Shown here one piece after another: positions 4,266-6,315 of a DNA stretch of 6,315 nucleotides (position 1 is the first letter of the stretch; the number at the start of each line of letters is the position of its first letter). The notes beneath the pieces are model-generated. The model did not search any database and was not told the DNA's origin. It saw nothing but the letters and a program-made list of their open reading frames with translations. Both the position numbers and the translations under genes were made by a program. Source of the stretch: Moorella sp. UBA4076. GTDB taxonomy: Bacteria > Bacillota > DSM-521 > Neomoorellales > Neomoorellaceae. The stretch covers positions 6,363 to 12,677 of the forward strand of contig DFYS01000101.1 in NCBI GenBank assembly GCA_002383405.1, in the 5' to 3' direction.

Positions 4266-6167
4266 ATGGCCAAGGCAGTAGGTATCGACCTGGGTACCAC
4301 CAATTCGGTGGTGGCGGTCATCGAGGGCGGGCAACCGGTAGTCATCGCCAATGCTGAGGGCGCCCGTACGACACCCTCGGTAGTGGCCTTCAAAGAAAAC
4401 GGCGAGAGGCTCGTCGGCCAGATCGCCCGCCGTCAGGCTGCTTTGAATCCCGAAGGTACCCTTTATTCAGTTAAACGCTTCATCGGGCGCAAGTTTGCGG
4501 AGGTAGGTGACGAACGCCAGCTGGTCCCCTACAAGGTTGTAGCCGGACCCAACGACGCTGTACGCTTTGAGGTCAGGGGTAAAAAGTACGCGCCGGAAGA
4601 GATCTCGGCGATGGTTTTAAAGAAGCTGGTTGACGACGCCGGTAAATACCTGGGCGAGAAGGTGACCGAAGCGGTAATCACCGTACCGGCCTATTTCAAC
4701 GACGCCCAGCGCCAGGCCACCAAAGACGCCGGGCAGATCGCCGGCCTCAAGGTGCTGCGCATTATCAACGAGCCGACGGCCGCCGCGCTGGCCTACGGCC
4801 TGGACAAAAAGGCCAACGAGACCGTGCTGGTCTTTGACCTGGGCGGCGGCACCTTCGACGTCTCCATCCTGGAGGTGGGCGACGGCGTTTTTGAGGTCAA
4901 GTCCACCAACGGCGACACCCACTTGGGCGGCGACAACTTCGATAAAGCCATTGTCGACTGGCTGGCAGAGGAATTTAAGAAGGACTACGGCATCGACCTG
5001 CGGCGGGACAATCAGGCGCTGCAACGGCTGGTGGAAGCGGCCGAAAAGGCCAAGATCGAGTTATCAACCCTGATGGAGACGCAGATCAGCCTGCCCTTCA
5101 TCACCGCCGACGCCAGCGGTCCCCGCCACCTGGACACCAAATTGAGCCGGGCCAAATTCGAGCAACTGACGCATCACCTGGTCGAGCGCTGCCGCGGCCC
5201 GGTCCAGGCAGCCCTCAAGGACGCCAAACTGACGGCCGGGGATATTGACGAGGTAATCCTGGTGGGCGGCGCTACCCGCATCCCGGCAGTACAGAAATTG
5301 GTCCGCGAGTTGCTGGGCAAAGAGCCCAATCAGGGGGTCAATCCGGACGAAGTCGTCGCCGTTGGGGCGGCCATCCAGGCCGGGGTCCTGGCCGGGGAGG
5401 TCAAGGATGTCGTCCTGCTGGACGTGACTCCTCTCTCCCTGGGTGTGGAAACCCTGGGCGGGGTGATGACGAAGATTATCGAGCGCAATACTACCATCCC
5501 GGTGCGGCGCAGCCAGGTCTTCTCCACGGCTGAGGACAACCAGCCGGCGGTGGATATCCACGTCCTCCAGGGCGAACGCGAACTCGCCCGCGACAACCGT
5601 TCCCTGGGGCAGTTCAAACTGGAGGGCATCGCCCCGGCACCACGGGGCCTCCCCCAGATTGAAGTCACCTTCGATATCGACGCCAACGGCATCTTAAATG
5701 TCAGCGCCCGGGATAAGGCTACCGGCAAAGAGCAACGGGTGACGATCAGCGGTTCGACCAACCTGGATCAAGCTGAAATCGAGCGCATGGTCCAGGAGGC
5801 CCGGATTCACGCCGAAGAGGATAAAAAGCGCCGTCAGGAGGTCGAAACCCGCAATGAGGCCGACGGCCTCGCTTACCGGGTGGAACGCGAGTTAAAGGAA
5901 TACGGTGAACAGCTGCCGGTCCATGAAAAGGCGCGCATCGAACAACTCCTGGCCGACCTGCGGGCGGCTTTAAAGGAAAACGCCCCGGTGGAACGCATCC
6001 GCACCCTGCATAGCGATTTACAGCAGGCGGCCTATGCTCTGGCGGCAGCCAGGGATAAAGCCGTTTCGGGTACGGGCACGAGTTCGGGCGCTGGTCCAGG
6101 GAGCAACGCAGGCAATCCCGCCGGTGGTAGTGATAACGTCGTCGACGCTGAATACGAAGAGCAATAG
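4266..6167 (+). CDS. dnaK: Chaperone protein DnaK (Hsp70)
   Basis: A complete 633-residue Hsp70 acting as an ATP-driven cytoplasmic protein-folding chaperone. The nucleotide-binding domain shows phosphate-1 GIDLGTTNS (6-14), catalytic K70, NEPTAAALAYG (168-178), phosphate-2 DLGGGTFD (191-198) and the adenosine motif VGGATRIP (333-340). The interdomain linker DVVLLD (381-386) precedes the beta substrate-binding domain (to about 500). A charged helical lid follows (about 500-600), then a Gly/Ser-rich tail (601-622) and the end NVVDAEYEEQ. Residues about 75-100 hold a segment of roughly 23 residues that is present in E. coli DnaK and absent from B. subtilis DnaK. ATG 4266 follows TAGGAGGT with 10 nt spacing. 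It has its own promoter and a CtsR-like box. No hrcA, grpE or dnaJ is visible on either side, so this is probably an extra DnaK beside a standard grpE-dnaK-dnaJ copy elsewhere (inference). Confidence 0.97.
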   Translation: MAKAVGIDLGTTNSVVAVIEGGQPVVIANAEGARTTPSVVAFKENGERLVGQIARRQAALNPEGTLYSVKRFIGRKFAEVGDERQLVPYKVVAGPNDAVRFEVRGKKYAPEEISAMVLKKLVDDAGKYLGEKVTEAVITVPAYFNDAQRQATKDAGQIAGLKVLRIINEPTAAALAYGLDKKANETVLVFDLGGGTFDVSILEVGDGVFEVKSTNGDTHLGGDNFDKAIVDWLAEEFKKDYGIDLRRDNQALQRLVEAAEKAKIELSTLMETQISLPFITADASGPRHLDTKLSRAKFEQLTHHLVERCRGPVQAALKDAKLTAGDIDEVILVGGATRIPAVQKLVRELLGKEPNQGVNPDEVVAVGAAIQAGVLAGEVKDVVLLDVTPLSLGVETLGGVMTKIIERNTTIPVRRSQVFSTAEDNQPAVDIHVLQGERELARDNRSLGQFKLEGIAPAPRGLPQIEVTFDIDANGILNVSARDKATGKEQRVTISGSTNLDQAEIERMVQEARIHAEEDKKRRQEVETRNEADGLAYRVERELKEYGEQLPVHEKARIEQLLADLRAALKENAPVERIRTLHSDLQQAAYALAAARDKAVSGTGTSSGAGPGSNAGNPAGGSDNVVDAEYEEQ

Positions 6168-6180
6168 CTGGCGAAACCTA

Positions 6181-6223
6181 TATAATGGCGGGACGGGATC
6201 GTGATCCCGACGGCAGGCAGCGC
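6181..6223 (+). repeat. Dispersed 43-bp repeat, copy 2
   Basis: This matches 2264-2306 at 38 of 43 positions. ATG 6185 would encode MAGRDRDPDGRQR and stop at TAA 6224; no ribosome site is seen. It contains the perfect hairpin CGGGATC-GT-GATCCCG (6193-6208). It starts 13 nt after the dnaK stop, and its TATAAT resembles a -10 box but lacks a -35. Confidence 0.6.
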
Positions 6224-6226
6224 TAA

Positions 6227-6315
6227 GGCGGCTTAGAGATGCTAGCCGGAGCTGACGCCCATGCCGCCGGACGGCACCAGCAGAAGGATGAAAATGGCAA
6301 GGTGTGGGACTTCAA
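6227..6315 (+). other. Open reading frame at the window end, gene status unclear
   Basis: After the TAA of the repeat's short frame, the same frame stays open to the window edge (29 codons). It contains ATG 6239 (MLAGADAHAAG) and a plausible protein-like end, KDENGKVWDF. The preceding ribosome site is weak. It may be the start of a plus-strand gene or the remnant of a longer one interrupted by the TAA. No family was recognised. Confidence 0.25.

Noticed and set aside
6193..6208. Terminator of dnaK at the CGGGATC/GATCCCG hairpin
   Set aside because: The loop is only 2-4 nt and no T-run follows; the hairpin belongs to the dispersed repeat. No dnaK terminator is visible before the window ends.
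1..6315. CRISPR array, insertion sequence, tRNA or rRNA genes
   Set aside because: No regularly spaced repeats, transposase motifs, terminal inverted repeats with target duplications, or tRNA/rRNA-like sequences were seen on either strand.

Overview
The window reads as chromosomal DNA of a thermophilic, anaerobic, Gram-positive acetogen, most likely Moorella or a close relative. Two things point there. The flavodiiron protein closely resembles, as I remember it, the Moorella thermoacetica FprA sequence. The gene order also matches the five-gene cluster described from that species, in which rbo-rub is divergent from rbr-fprA-hrb. This is recognition from memory, not a database result, and several residues differ from the M. 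thermoacetica protein I recall, so another Moorella species is possible. Genes are moderately GC-rich, and strong GGAGG-type ribosome binding sites precede every gene.

Layout. Positions 1-2140 (minus strand) carry an operon read right to left: rubrerythrin (rbr), flavodiiron protein (fprA), then the N-terminal part of high-molecular-weight rubredoxin (hrb), cut by the window edge. A good sigma-A promoter lies at 2172-2200. The divergent intergenic region (2141-2427) also holds an AT-rich near-palindrome and one copy of a dispersed 43-bp repeat. Positions 2428-3725 (plus strand) carry desulfoferrodoxin/superoxide reductase (dfx/rbo), rubredoxin (rub), a 50-residue Cys-rich rubredoxin-like protein, and a ferritin-like diiron protein. 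A 540-bp gene-free stretch follows. Its first 230 bp are rich in inverted repeats and end in a strong intrinsic terminator (3935-3959). Its last 160 bp hold further inverted repeats, a promoter and a probable CtsR operator for dnaK. A complete stand-alone dnaK (4266-6167) follows, then 148 bp with the second copy of the dispersed repeat.

How the genes fit together. Superoxide reductase turns superoxide into peroxide, rubrerythrin reduces the peroxide, and FprA reduces O2 or NO. Rubredoxin and Hrb bring electrons from NAD(P)H. The small rubredoxin-like protein and the ferritin-like protein look like extra members of the same oxygen/iron-handling module. DnaK is a separate stress transcription unit with its own promoter.

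The core module is known biology. The less familiar points are the small seven-cysteine protein, the dispersed repeat with a coding-like substitution pattern, the folded region overlapping the terminator, the CtsR-type box on an orphan dnaK, and that DnaK's retention of the nucleotide-binding-domain insert usually missing from Firmicute DnaKs.
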